Source: Azonexus sp.
Lineage (GTDB): Bacteria; Pseudomonadota; Gammaproteobacteria; Burkholderiales; Rhodocyclaceae
DNA length: 64,000 bases
Direction of reading: 5' to 3'
Assembly (NCBI GenBank): GCA_017983755.1
Contig: JAGOAU010000011.1
Span: forward strand, 1-64,000
Position 1 is the first letter of the stretch. Each line of letters opens with the position of its first letter. The position numbers and the translations under genes were made by a program. The notes under the pieces are model-generated. The model did not search any database, was not told the origin of the DNA, and was given only the letters and a program-made list of their open reading frames with translations. Below, one piece after another: positions 45,481-53,293 of the stretch.

Positions 45481-46271
45481 AGCGTTCGCTCTTCCCGACA
45501 CTCGCCGATGCGCTCGCCGCCACGGAAATCGGGCAAAAACTGGCGTTGACCGCAGCCGTCGACGCCGACTGGCGCGCCGGCCGGCTGGACTGGCGCGATT
45601 CGCTGCCGGTCGCCCTGGTCTGCGGCCGTCCTGCCCGGCCTGAACTCGTTCCACACCGCCAGGTGCCGCAGCGCGGCGCGAAAAGCCCGGAAGGCCGCGC
45701 CCGCCTGCTGCACGCCATCGTCCATATCGAATTTTCCGCCATCAACCTGGCCCTCGACCACGCCGCCCGTTTTCGCGGCATGCCCGAGCAGTATTACGCC
45801 GACTGGATCGGCGTCGCCGCCGAAGAGGCCCATCACTTCGCCATCCTGCGCGAACGCCTGCGTGCACTCGGCCACGACTACGGCGACTTCACCGCCCATG
45901 CCGGCCTGTGGGACATGGCCGAAAAGACCGCCGGCGACGTGCTGGCGCGCATGGCGCTGGTACCGCGCCTGCTCGAAGCGCGCGGTCTCGACGCAACGCC
46001 GCCCATCCAGCGCAAGCTGGAACAGGCCGGCGACATCGAATCCGCCCGGCTGCTCGACATTGTCCTGCGCGATGAAATCGGCCACGTCGGTCTCGGCGAC
46101 GCTTGGTTCCGCCGGCTGTGCGCGGAGCGGAACCTCGAACCGGAAAACACCTACCGGCGCCTGCTGCACGAGTTCGAAGCACCGTGGCCGCAGGCGCCGT
46201 TCAACGAAACTGCCCGTCTGGCGGCGGGTTTCACGGCGGGCGAACTGGCGGCGCTGGTCGAAATCGAGTAA
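45477..46271 (+). CDS. DUF455 ferritin-like protein
   Basis: A 264-residue helical protein of the DUF455 family. Ferritin-like di-iron ligands are visible in HIEFSAINLALDHAARF, GVAAEEAHHFAILRERL and LRDEIGHVGLGDAWF. Related enzymes act as di-iron hydroxylases or oxygenases (the family has been compared with MiaE). It is coupled to the Tas-like gene by a 4-bp overlap. A dispersed motif lies in the N-terminal coding region (core 45545). Confidence 0.82.
   Translation: MKRSLFPTLADALAATEIGQKLALTAAVDADWRAGRLDWRDSLPVALVCGRPARPELVPHRQVPQRGAKSPEGRARLLHAIVHIEFSAINLALDHAARFRGMPEQYYADWIGVAAEEAHHFAILRERLRALGHDYGDFTAHAGLWDMAEKTAGDVLARMALVPRLLEARGLDATPPIQRKLEQAGDIESARLLDIVLRDEIGHVGLGDAWFRRLCAERNLEPENTYRRLLHEFEAPWPQAPFNETARLAAGFTAGELAALVEIE
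45527..45555 (-). repeat. Dispersed motif copy (in the DUF455 gene)
   Basis: ATCGGGCAAAAACTGGC then core GTTGACCGCAG at 45545-45555, near codon 25. Confidence 0.65.
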
Positions 46272-46461
46272 ACTAATAATATCAATGCGTTGACGCATCG
46301 CCCGCAGGTCTTCCGAGCAGCCCCCGTCGTTCTCGTTTGCAGGTTCACCACATTGACTCGCCCCCGGTAAGGCTGCATCGGGGAACTCAGGCCGCCCGAC
46401 CATCGGGCCAATCCGTCGCAAGCCATAACAAAGCCCAATAGCGACGATGAAAGGAAACAGC
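46272..46461 (+). other. 190-nt leader of the deaD-like gene
   Basis: No gene is visible here. The region begins with an AT-rich stretch (TAAACTAATAATATC) that may hold the promoter, then small inverted repeats: ATGCGTTGACGCAT at 46285-46298 and GCCCGACCATCGGGC near 46394-46408. Long structured 5' leaders are typical of cold-shock RNA helicase genes (deaD/csdA), where they control mRNA stability and autoregulation. Confidence 0.5.
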
Positions 46462-48273
46462 ATGTCTTCACCGGCGTCATCCGATACACTGAGCTTTGCC
46501 GATCTCGGTCTAAGCAGCACACTTCTCCAGACCCTTGCCCAGATCGGCTACGAAACCCCTTCGCCCATCCAGGCCCAATGCATCCCCGCCCTGCTCGACG
46601 GACACGACCTGATCGGCATGGCCCAGACCGGCACCGGCAAGACCGCCGCCTTCGCCCTGCCGCTCATGGAACAGATCGACGTCAAGGTCGCCAAGCCGCA
46701 GGCCCTGATCCTGACGCCGACGCGCGAACTCGCCATCCAGGTCGCCGAGGCGCTGCAGAGCTACGCCAAGAACTTGCCCGGCTTCCACGTCCTGCCGATC
46801 TATGGCGGCCAGAGCTACACTATCCAGCTCAAGCAGTTGTCGCGCGGCGCCCACGTCATCGTCGGCACGCCGGGCCGCGTCATGGATCACCTCGAACGCA
46901 AGACACTCAACCTCGACCACCTGAAGACCATGGTGCTCGACGAAGCCGACGAAATGCTGCGCATGGGCTTTATCGACGACGTCGAATGGATTCTCGAACG
47001 CACCCCGGAACAGCACCAGACCGCGCTGTTTTCCGCCACCATGCCGGAGCAGATCCGGCGTGTCGCGCAAAAGTATCTGGTCGAGCCGCGTGAAATCAAG
47101 ATCAAGTCGGCCACCGCCACCGTTGCCGCCATCCGTCAGGTCTACTGGCAGGTTTCCGGCATGCACAAACTCGATGCGCTGACCCGCATCCTCGAAGTCG
47201 AGGAAGACTTCGACGCCGCCATCATCTTCGTCCGCACCAAGACGGCCACCGTCGAACTGGCCGACAAGCTGGCCGCCCGCGGCTATGCCGCCGCCGCGCT
47301 GAACGGCGACCTCAACCAGCAGATGCGCGAACGCGTCATCGAGCAGCTGAAGTCCGGCGCACTGGACATCGTCATCGCCACCGACGTCGCTGCCCGCGGC
47401 ATCGACGTGCCGCGCGTCAGCCATGTCGTCAACTACGACATTCCATACGACACCGAAGCCTACGTGCACCGCATCGGCCGTACCGGCCGCGCCGGCCGCA
47501 CCGGCAACGCCATCCTCTTCGTCGCGCCGCGCGAGATCCGCATGCTGCGCACCATCGAGCGCGCCACCCGCCAGCCGATCTCCCCGCTTACCCTGCCCAG
47601 CCGCGCCGATGTCACCAACAAGCGCGTCGCCGGCTTCAAGGAACGCGTGGTCGAGGTGCTGAATGCCGAAGGCCTCGATTTCTTCGCCAACATCGTCGCG
47701 CAGATTTCGGAAGAACAGAACGTCGGCGCCGAGGAAGTCGCCGCCGCACTGTGCCTGCTGGCGCAGGAAAACAAGCCGTTGCAGATCGCCGGCGAGGATC
47801 CCCCGCCCCCGCGCCCGATGGCGGCCGACCCCCGACGCCCCGCCAGTTTCGGCGACCGCGAGCGCAAGCCGCGATTCGAGGAACGCGGCGACCGTCCGCG
47901 CTTTGAAGATCGTGGCGGCGACCGCCCGCGCTTCGAAGACCGCCCCCGCTTCGAGGACAAGCCGCGCCGCGCGGCGCCCAGCGGCGACATGGTGCGCTAC
48001 CGCATCGACGTCGGCCGGGATCATGGCGTCCAGGTCAAGGACATCGTCGGCGCCATCGCCAACGAAGCCGGCATCGAAAGCCGCTTCATCGGCCGCATCG
48101 GTCTCTACGACGAATCAAGCACCATCGAGCTGCCGGCCGGCATGCCGGCGGAAGCCGCCAATGCGCTGAAGCGTACCCGCGTCCGCGGCGTGCCGATCAA
48201 CCTGCGTCCGGACGAAGGTCGCCCCGATGCCGGCGGTGGCGAGCGCAAGTTCAAGAAGAAACCCGGTTACTGA
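46462..48273 (+). CDS. deaD: DEAD-box RNA helicase (DeaD/CsdA type)
   Basis: A 603-residue helicase. The core has Q motif ETPSPIQAQCIP, motif I AQTGTGKTAAF, Ia PTRELAIQ, II VLDEADEML, III SATMP, V ATDVAARGIDVPR and VI YVHRIGRTGRAGR. After a linker with repeated RPRFED units comes a DbpA/CsdA RNA-binding domain (VRYRIDVGRDHGVQVKDIVGAIANEAG, later IELPAGMP). It would unwind RNA in ribosome assembly and mRNA decay at low temperature. AAAGGAAA precedes ATG 46462. A strong terminator follows. Confidence 0.93.
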   Translation: MSSPASSDTLSFADLGLSSTLLQTLAQIGYETPSPIQAQCIPALLDGHDLIGMAQTGTGKTAAFALPLMEQIDVKVAKPQALILTPTRELAIQVAEALQSYAKNLPGFHVLPIYGGQSYTIQLKQLSRGAHVIVGTPGRVMDHLERKTLNLDHLKTMVLDEADEMLRMGFIDDVEWILERTPEQHQTALFSATMPEQIRRVAQKYLVEPREIKIKSATATVAAIRQVYWQVSGMHKLDALTRILEVEEDFDAAIIFVRTKTATVELADKLAARGYAAAALNGDLNQQMRERVIEQLKSGALDIVIATDVAARGIDVPRVSHVVNYDIPYDTEAYVHRIGRTGRAGRTGNAILFVAPREIRMLRTIERATRQPISPLTLPSRADVTNKRVAGFKERVVEVLNAEGLDFFANIVAQISEEQNVGAEEVAAALCLLAQENKPLQIAGEDPPPPRPMAADPRRPASFGDRERKPRFEERGDRPRFEDRGGDRPRFEDRPRFEDKPRRAAPSGDMVRYRIDVGRDHGVQVKDIVGAIANEAGIESRFIGRIGLYDESSTIELPAGMPAEAANALKRTRVRGVPINLRPDEGRPDAGGGERKFKKKPGY

Positions 48274-48292
48274 TTCCGGGCAGCAGCGACAG

Positions 48293-48323
48293 AAAAAGCC
48301 ACGGCGCGAACCGTGGCTTTTTT
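48293..48323 (+). terminator. Intrinsic terminator of deaD
   Basis: AAAGCCACGG, loop CGCGAA, CCGTGGCTTT then a run of T. It separates deaD from the iron island. Confidence 0.92.
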
Positions 48324-48335
48324 GTGCCATCGTAG

Positions 48336-48405
48336 CAAATGGGAATTATTCTTGTTTACATGATGCAAATCCGGCATTAAGATGCGAACCATTCTCATCA
48401 ATGAG
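48336..48405 (+). promoter_or_regulatory. Tandem Fur-box-like sites opening the iron island
   Basis: CAAATGGGAATTATTCTTG (from 48336) and GCGAACCATTCTCATCAATG (48386-48405) are both Fur-box-like, with the ATTCTCATT half site. The second element has close relatives 30-40 bp behind the first Fur site at 50.5 and 58.6 kb (ATGCGACCTATTCTCG and ATACGAACTGTTCGCA), so the arrangement is shared. Confidence 0.7.
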
Positions 48406-48413
48406 GGATGGCT

Positions 48414-48488
48414 ATGCAGACCCTGCTCCTGAACATCTCGCTCGCCGGCATCCTGCTCTGGTGCCTGCTGCTTTCGGTGCCGGTGTAG
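48414..48488 (+). CDS. 24-residue hydrophobic small protein directly behind a Fur site
   Basis: MQTLLLNISLAGILLWCLLLSVPV is one membrane-spanning segment, with a GAGGG ribosome binding site six bases before ATG 48414 (a second ATG at 48408 is in frame). It ends two bases before the next start codon. The first gene of a Fur-controlled transcript, it could be a small membrane protein or a leader peptide coupling translation into the next gene, which has no ribosome binding site of its own. Confidence 0.5.
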   Translation: MQTLLLNISLAGILLWCLLLSVPV

Positions 48489-48490
48489 CG

Positions 48491-48706
48491 ATGCCGGCCG
48501 CCACACTCTGGGCCGGCGCCCTCAGCCTGCTGCTGATCCACAGCGAAAGCGGCTGCCCCCACTCGGCACTCAACGCCGCCCGTCTGCTCGACCGCCTCTG
48601 CGATTCGCCCGAGCTGGACGAGGAAACCCGAAACCTGTGCGAGCGCGCCAGTCAGCGCCTGACGCGCAGCTGCCAACAGGAGGCCTGCCATGCTCGCCCC
48701 GCTTAA
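48491..48706 (+). CDS. Small hypothetical protein of the iron island
   Basis: A 71-residue protein (MPAATLWAGALSLLLIHSES at the start), with a short hydrophobic N-terminus and four cysteines in GCPHSALN, RLCDSPELD, NLCERASQ and RSCQQEACHA (five in total with the last pair). It has no Shine-Dalgarno sequence and starts two bases after the 24-residue ORF, so coupled translation is likely. The end overlaps the next gene by 17 bp. No family recognised. Confidence 0.55.
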   Translation: MPAATLWAGALSLLLIHSESGCPHSALNAARLLDRLCDSPELDEETRNLCERASQRLTRSCQQEACHARPA

Positions 48707-49139
48707 GGATCGCTCGCTGATCGAGCGCGAAGCACCGCTCGGCGCCGATGAACAGATCGCCCGCCTCGAATCGGCCAACCGGGCGCTTGCCTCGGCACTA
48801 CGCCAGTCCCGCCAGACGCTGCGCCGCAGCGCCACCCTGGCAACCCGCAAGATCGTCGCCCTGACCAACGAGATAAGCCGCCTGCAAAGCCTGCTCGACG
48901 CCAGCCGCGAACGCGTGGCGGCGTTCGAATCCGGCCAGGCGATCGTCGAGCTCGGCCAGCGCCTGATGGCGCTCGGCGCAGCCAACGAGCAACTGGCCGA
49001 GGCCGGCCGCCGCGTCTGGCAGCTCGACAAGACGGTGTGCGCGGCACACGAGGAATGCGCACGCCTTGCTCGCGAACGCGATCGGGCCATCCAGCGCCTC
49101 GAAACGAGCACCCGCGCCAGCCTGAATTACCACGACTGA
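48690..49139 (+). CDS. Coiled-coil protein of the iron island
   Basis: A 149-residue, almost entirely helical cytoplasmic protein (ADEQIARLESANRALASALR, then LTNEISRLQSLLDASRERVA) with heptad periodicity along most of its length. A perfect GGAGG ribosome binding site precedes ATG 48690. The same coiled-coil character occurs in the middle of the DUF2325 protein encoded next, so the two may associate (inference). The function is unknown. Confidence 0.65.
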   Translation: MLAPLKDRSLIEREAPLGADEQIARLESANRALASALRQSRQTLRRSATLATRKIVALTNEISRLQSLLDASRERVAAFESGQAIVELGQRLMALGAANEQLAEAGRRVWQLDKTVCAAHEECARLARERDRAIQRLETSTRASLNYHD

Positions 49140-49158
49140 CCCGCTTTCGCCTTCCCTC

Positions 49159-49189
49159 GCCAGCCAACCGGGACACCGGCCAGCCAGCC
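49159..49189 (+). repeat. GCCAGCC leader tract 1 (before the DUF2325 gene)
   Basis: GCCAGCCAACC and GGCCAGCCAGCC lie in the 70-bp gap before the DUF2325 gene. This is one of six similar tracts in leaders of the iron island. Confidence 0.6.
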
Positions 49190-49209
49190 CCTTTTACGAG
49201 GAGCCCTCC

Positions 49210-50490
49210 ATGTCCCAACCACCTTTCCATGTGGCCGGCGGCCTGTTCAAGCCGGCGGCCTCCACCCCCGCCCTCACCCTGCCGCGCCCGGCCGAGGCGC
49301 CGATGGCCGTTCACGGCTCGCGCCGGCGCAAGCTCTGGGAAATTTCCCACAAGTTCCATTGCCCCGTAATCGGCGTCTGTTTCGACGTCGACGAACTACG
49401 CGGGCTGATGACCAAGGTCATGCACTTCCCGCGCGACACCAGCGATTTCGTGCTGCACACGACGGCGGTGGGGGCCTGCGAGGAACGCAGCCGGCTCGCC
49501 GAGTTGCTGCACAAGCACCTCGAAAAGCGCTTCCAGCTGAGCATTCGCCGCTTTTCCACCGCCCGCAGCAGCGACGCCCTGAGCGCGCTGTGGCAGGAAG
49601 CGGTCGCCAACGGCAGCGAAATTCCGGCCGCCCTCTGGTCGTGCTGGACGCACCCGGCCTGCGACGCGAAGCTGGAGCAGGCGATTTACGGCGACATCCA
49701 CATGATCCAGCACCAGGTCGGCAGCGGCACGCGCGCCGACCTGAACACCCTCAAGGCCCTGCGTGCCGACAACACGCATCTGCGCCTGCAACTCGACGCC
49801 GCGCGCCGCGACAACGAGGCCATGCGCGCCGAGAAGTCCCGTGCCACCCAGGCGCTCGGCGAACGTGTCGCCGAACTGCGCGTCGACCTGGCCGGCAAGG
49901 AAGCCTGGGGCGCCGGCCTGGCCGCGCAACTCGACCAGTTGCGCCAGATCCTGCCCGATCTCAAGGATCGCCAGGCGCTGGCCCGCCGCGCCAGCGATGC
50001 AGAAGCCCGGGCCAGCGCCCTGAGCGCCCACGCCGCCGCGCTGGAAGACGAGCTTGCCGGCCTGAAACGGCTGCTTGGGCAGAGTGGAATAGCGCAGGCG
50101 CAAGCGGGCGCCGGCGGTGAAAATGGGCAGTTTTCGGCCGTCGACCGCAACAGCGCGGTCAATGTCACCGGCAAATGCGTCCTCTGCGTCGGCGGCCGCT
50201 CCGGCGCAGTCGATGCCTACCGGCAGGTGATCGAGCAGCGCGGCGGGCGCTTCCTGCACCACGACGGCGGTCTGGAGGAGAGCCTGCATCGCATCGACGC
50301 TGCCCTCGCCGCCGCCGACCTGGTCATCTGCCAGGCCGGCTGCATCAGCCACAACGCCTATTGGCGCGTGAAGGAACAATGCAAGCGTACGGGCAAGCCG
50401 TGCATCTACATGAAGACGGCGGGGGTCTCCGGGCTGTCCCGGCTGATCGAGATCGAATCTCCGGCCACCGAAGCAGGTTGCGGCAACTGA
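49210..50490 (+). CDS. DUF2325 family protein, likely iron-regulated
   Basis: A 426-residue protein. The N-terminal region (about 40-165) contains KLWEISHKFHCPVIGVCFD and CWTHPACDAKLEQAIYGDIHM with several Cys/His residues. A coiled coil covers about 185-295. A linker follows in which a complete dispersed motif is embedded (core 50140). The C-terminal DUF2325 domain has KCVLCVGGRSGAVDAYRQV, the CQAGCISHNAYWRVKEQCK cluster and KPCIYMKTAGVSGLSRLIE. The domain looks Rossmann-like and its cysteines could hold a metal; no function is established. The tonB cluster and hemP follow. Confidence 0.78.
   Translation: MSQPPFHVAGGLFKPAASTPALTLPRPAEAPMAVHGSRRRKLWEISHKFHCPVIGVCFDVDELRGLMTKVMHFPRDTSDFVLHTTAVGACEERSRLAELLHKHLEKRFQLSIRRFSTARSSDALSALWQEAVANGSEIPAALWSCWTHPACDAKLEQAIYGDIHMIQHQVGSGTRADLNTLKALRADNTHLRLQLDAARRDNEAMRAEKSRATQALGERVAELRVDLAGKEAWGAGLAAQLDQLRQILPDLKDRQALARRASDAEARASALSAHAAALEDELAGLKRLLGQSGIAQAQAGAGGENGQFSAVDRNSAVNVTGKCVLCVGGRSGAVDAYRQVIEQRGGRFLHHDGGLEESLHRIDAALAAADLVICQAGCISHNAYWRVKEQCKRTGKPCIYMKTAGVSGLSRLIEIESPATEAGCGN
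50118..50150 (-). repeat. Dispersed motif copy (in the DUF2325 gene linker)
   Basis: GAAAATGGGCAGTTTTCGGCC then core GTCGACCGCAA at 50140-50150. A full-length copy between the coiled coil and the DUF2325 domain; GCGGTC just downstream can pair with GACCGC. Confidence 0.8.
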
Positions 50491-50505
50491 GGAAGCAAAA
50501 GTTTG

Positions 50506-50556
50506 TTGACAGTAATTCTCATTAACTACAAAATGCGACCTATTCTCGTTTGTATT
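50506..50556 (+). promoter_or_regulatory. Fur-controlled promoter of hemP-tonB and following genes
   Basis: -35 TTGACA (50506-50511), 17-bp spacer, -10 CAAAAT (50529-50534). The spacer holds GTAATTCTCATTAAC, a Fur-box half pair, and a second one (ATGCGACCTATTCTCGTTTG) starts in the -10. Fur-Fe2+ would block RNA polymerase directly. Confidence 0.75.
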
Positions 50557-50565
50557 TGAATTCAT

Positions 50566-50742
50566 ATGAAACCGCAAACCAAGCCCGCCGACACGCCTCC
50601 GCCCGCCGAAACCCGGGCGACACGCCCGCGCGTGGACAGCGAACAACTGCTGCAGGGGGCGCCGGCTGTCGAGATCGACCATGCCGGCCAGACCTACCTG
50701 TTGCGCGTTACCCGTGAAAACAAGCTGATCCTGACCAAATAG
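50566..50742 (+). CDS. hemP: HemP family hemin uptake regulator/protein
   Basis: A 58-residue protein recognised by its conserved end: VDSEQLLQGAPAVEIDHAG, then QTYLLRVTRENKLILTK, the HemP/HmuP signature. HemP/HmuP proteins are needed for expression of TonB-dependent heme or iron receptor genes in several proteobacteria. The ATG at 50566 follows the Fur-controlled promoter by about 25 bp. The N-terminal half is Pro/Thr-rich and variable. No heme receptor is in the window; the nearest receptor is the siderophore type at 58991. Confidence 0.85.
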   Translation: MKPQTKPADTPPPAETRATRPRVDSEQLLQGAPAVEIDHAGQTYLLRVTRENKLILTK

Positions 50743-50777
50743 ATTTTTCTCTCCGTTGTACCCCTCTCGTTCCCTGT

Positions 50778-50806
50778 AGCCAGCCAGCGCCAAGCCAGCG
50801 AGCCAA
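50778..50806 (+). repeat. GCCAGCC leader tract 2 (before tonB)
   Basis: AGCCAGCCAGCGCC and AAGCCAGCGAGCC lie in the 107-bp gap between hemP and tonB. The rest of the gap shows no gene. Confidence 0.6.
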
Positions 50807-50849
50807 AGGTTTTTTCCCGGACAACCGGCATCGCCAGACACGAGTTTCA

Positions 50850-51491
50850 ATGAGTTACGCCCTGTCCCGCCCCTCTCCATTCCAGCGCAGCAGCCTGCTC
50901 GCCGTCGTCATCGCCCTGCACGCCGGCATCTTCCTGCTGGTCCTGGCGGCCAAAACAGTCGCGCCGCAAATCATGGAAATGCCGCTGATCGTCGATCTGC
51001 TGCAACCGCCGGAAACCCGGAAGGAACCGGAAGCCAAGCCGCTGCCGGTCGTCCGTCCGCAACCGGTACGCCAGAAGCCGGTGCCCGTTCCCAAGGCGCC
51101 GGTCCCGGTCATCGAGACCACCACCAGCACCGCGCCGGCCCCCGCCACGGCAATCGCCGCGCCGCCCGAGAACAAGGCGGCTGAAGCGGCACCGGCCGAG
51201 GAATCGTTCAGCCAGGCGCGCTTCGACGCCAATTACCTGCGCAACCCGGCGCCCCCCTACCCGGCGTTGTCCAAGCGCATGGGCGAGGAAGGCAAGGTCG
51301 TCCTGCGCGTTTCGGTCAATCCCCAGGGCACCGCCGACAGTGTGGATATCAAGACCTCGTCGGGCAGCCCGCGCCTCGACGAGTCGGCGCAGAAAACCGT
51401 CCGCAACTGGAAGTTCGTGCCCGCCAAGCGGGGCGACACGCCTGTCCAGAGCTGGGTGCTCGTCCCCATCATCTTCAAACTGGAGCAGTAA
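50850..51491 (+). CDS. tonB: Energy transducer TonB
   Basis: A 213-residue protein with an N-terminal membrane anchor (SLLAVVIALHAGIFLLVLAA), whose histidine is typical of TonB. A Pro/Lys/Val-rich periplasmic spacer follows (about 45-115), then a C-terminal TonB domain (NPAPPYPALSKRMGEEGKVVLRVSV, ending WVLVPIIFKLEQ). It transmits energy from the ExbB-ExbD motor encoded directly downstream to the outer-membrane receptor at 58991 and possibly others. Separated from exbB by 2 bp. Confidence 0.92.
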   Translation: MSYALSRPSPFQRSSLLAVVIALHAGIFLLVLAAKTVAPQIMEMPLIVDLLQPPETRKEPEAKPLPVVRPQPVRQKPVPVPKAPVPVIETTTSTAPAPATAIAAPPENKAAEAAPAEESFSQARFDANYLRNPAPPYPALSKRMGEEGKVVLRVSVNPQGTADSVDIKTSSGSPRLDESAQKTVRNWKFVPAKRGDTPVQSWVLVPIIFKLEQ

Positions 51492-51493
51492 TC

Positions 51494-52228
51494 ATGCAGG
51501 AAAATTCTTTCGGCTTCCTCCACATACTGGCCAACGGTGACGGTGTCTCCTACACGGTGACCGTCATTCTGGTCGTGATGTCGCTGGCCAGTTGGTACCT
51601 GATCCTGGCCAAGACCTGGGACTGGTGGCAGATGCGCCGCGCCGCCCGTGCCGTTGGTGCCTTCTGGTCGGCGAGCAGCGTCGGCGAAGGGATCGAGCGC
51701 CTGCGCGCGGCGGGCGCCGACAGCCCCTACGCCCAGCTGGCCACCCAGGCCAGCATCTGCAACGCCGATTGTGAAACCGCCGCCGGCCGCCTGGCAGCCC
51801 GCTTCGACCCTGCAGAGCAGATGGAGCGCGCCCTGCGCCAGCAGCTCACGGGCACTCAGGCCGCCATGGAGAACGGCCTCACCCTGCTTGCCACGACCGG
51901 CGCCACGGCACCCTTCGTCGGCCTCTTCGGTACCGTCTGGGGCATCTATCACGCACTCGTCGCCATCGGCCTCTCCGGCCAGGCAGCACTGGAAAAGGTC
52001 GCCGGCCCGGTCGGCGAAGCGCTGATCATGACTGCCACCGGCCTCGCCGTCGCCTTGCCCGCCGTCTTCGCCTACAACGCCTTCACCCGCGCCAACCGCG
52101 TGCTGCTGGCCGATCTCGACGCCTTCGCCCACGACCTGCACGCCTTCTTCACGGTCGGCAAGCCTTTCGTCGCCAACAGCGCGCAGATCCATCCGATGCG
52201 CGCGCGCGCCGCCAGCGGAGCCGCGTAA
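51494..52228 (+). CDS. exbB: ExbB, TonB-system proton channel subunit
   Basis: A 244-residue MotA/TolQ/ExbB-family protein with three membrane segments (VTVILVVMSLASWYLILAK, LLATTGATAPFVGLFGTVWGIYH, EALIMTATGLAVALPAVFAYNAF). GATAPFVGLFGTVWGI is the family signature. It forms the motor with ExbD and TonB. Directly abuts exbD. Confidence 0.93.
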   Translation: MQENSFGFLHILANGDGVSYTVTVILVVMSLASWYLILAKTWDWWQMRRAARAVGAFWSASSVGEGIERLRAAGADSPYAQLATQASICNADCETAAGRLAARFDPAEQMERALRQQLTGTQAAMENGLTLLATTGATAPFVGLFGTVWGIYHALVAIGLSGQAALEKVAGPVGEALIMTATGLAVALPAVFAYNAFTRANRVLLADLDAFAHDLHAFFTVGKPFVANSAQIHPMRARAASGAA

Positions 52229-52657
52229 ATGGCCATCGGCAGCTTCAATTCCCCCGGCGCCCAGGCGCCGATGGCGGAAATCAACACGACGCCGCTGGTC
52301 GACGTCATGCTGGTCCTGCTCATCATCTTCATCATCACCGCGCCGCTGATGACGCACTCGGTCAAGGTCGACCTGCCGCGCGCCGCGAGTACGCCGACGC
52401 CGGACAAGCCGCTGACCCTGCAGGTTGCCATCGACGCCGACAACCACGTTTTCGTCGGTTCCGAGGCGGTCGACCGCGACAGCCTCGAAAGCCGCTTCCG
52501 CGAAGCCGTCGCCCGGGACGCCAACGTCGAGATGCACCTCAAGGCCGACCGCAGCACGCGCTACGAAGCGGTGGCCGAAACCATGAGCGCCGCCCGCCGT
52601 GCCGGTCTGACCAAGATCGGTTTCGTCACGCAACCAGGAAGCACGCCACCGAACTGA
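52229..52657 (+). CDS. exbD: ExbD, TonB-system proton channel subunit
   Basis: A 142-residue protein. MAEINTTPLVDVMLVLLIIF contains the membrane-embedded Asp (PLVDVMLVLL) that carries protons. A periplasmic domain follows (HLKADRSTRYEAVAETMSAARRAGLTKIGFVT). The start is at the first base after the exbB stop. Confidence 0.94.
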   Translation: MAIGSFNSPGAQAPMAEINTTPLVDVMLVLLIIFIITAPLMTHSVKVDLPRAASTPTPDKPLTLQVAIDADNHVFVGSEAVDRDSLESRFREAVARDANVEMHLKADRSTRYEAVAETMSAARRAGLTKIGFVTQPGSTPPN

Positions 52658-52682
52658 TCGGAATTTTTCACAACCAGACTCG

Positions 52683-52733
52683 AGCCAGCCAGCCGCAGTA
52701 GCCAGCAGGACAGCAAGCCAGCCAGAGCAACCA
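52683..52733 (+). repeat. GCCAGCC leader tract 3 (before ftrA)
   Basis: The longest of the six tracts: five AGCCAGC-like units (AGCCAGCCAGCC, AGCCAGCAGG, CAAGCCAGCCAG) fill most of the 88-bp gap between exbD and ftrA. GGGAG follows as ribosome binding site. Confidence 0.65.
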
Positions 52734-52745
52734 GGGAGTAACACC

Positions 52746-53291
52746 ATGTTGTCCATAAAAAAATTGGTTTCTGTTTTGGCTCTTTCCGCGGCACTGGCCG
52801 CCCCCGCCCTCGCCCTCGAATACCCGATCGGCGTTCCCCAGCAGCGTGCCGGCATGGAAATCGCCGCCGTCTATCTGCAGCCGATCGAGATGGAACCGGA
52901 GGGCATGATGCGCAAGGTGTCCGAATCGGACATCCACATCGAGGCCGACATCCATGCGCTGGCCAACAACCCGAACGGTTTCGAGGAAGGCGCCTGGATT
53001 CCCTACCTCGTCGTCAAGTACGAAGTCTCCAAGATCGGCGGCGACCACAAGGTGGCCGGCGATTTCATGCCCATGGTCGCCAACGACGGTCCGCATTACG
53101 GCGAGAACATCAAGCTGGCCGGCCCCGGCAAGTACAAGGTGAAATACACCATCCTGCCGCCGTCCGAGAACAAGCACGCTCACTTCGGCCGCCACACCGA
53201 CCGCGCCACCGGCGTCCGCCCGTGGTTCAAGCCTTTCGAAGTCGAATACGAATTCACCTACGTCGGCATTGGTAAAAAAGGCGGTTACTGA
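52746..53291 (+). CDS. ftrA: Periplasmic iron-binding protein of the P19/Tpd family (FtrA-like)
   Basis: A 181-residue protein with signal peptide (VSVLALSAALAAPALALE). The P19 hallmarks are EYPIGVPQQRAGMEIAAVYLQPIEM (metal-binding Met/Glu), SDIHIEADIHALANN with two histidines, GPHYGENIKL and the HAHFGRHTD histidine cluster. P19 dimers bind Cu2+ and iron and feed FTR1-type permeases. In Bordetella the order is ftrABCD for ferrous iron uptake; the same partners follow here. Confidence 0.9.
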   Translation: MLSIKKLVSVLALSAALAAPALALEYPIGVPQQRAGMEIAAVYLQPIEMEPEGMMRKVSESDIHIEADIHALANNPNGFEEGAWIPYLVVKYEVSKIGGDHKVAGDFMPMVANDGPHYGENIKLAGPGKYKVKYTILPPSENKHAHFGRHTDRATGVRPWFKPFEVEYEFTYVGIGKKGGY

Positions 53292-53293
53292 TC

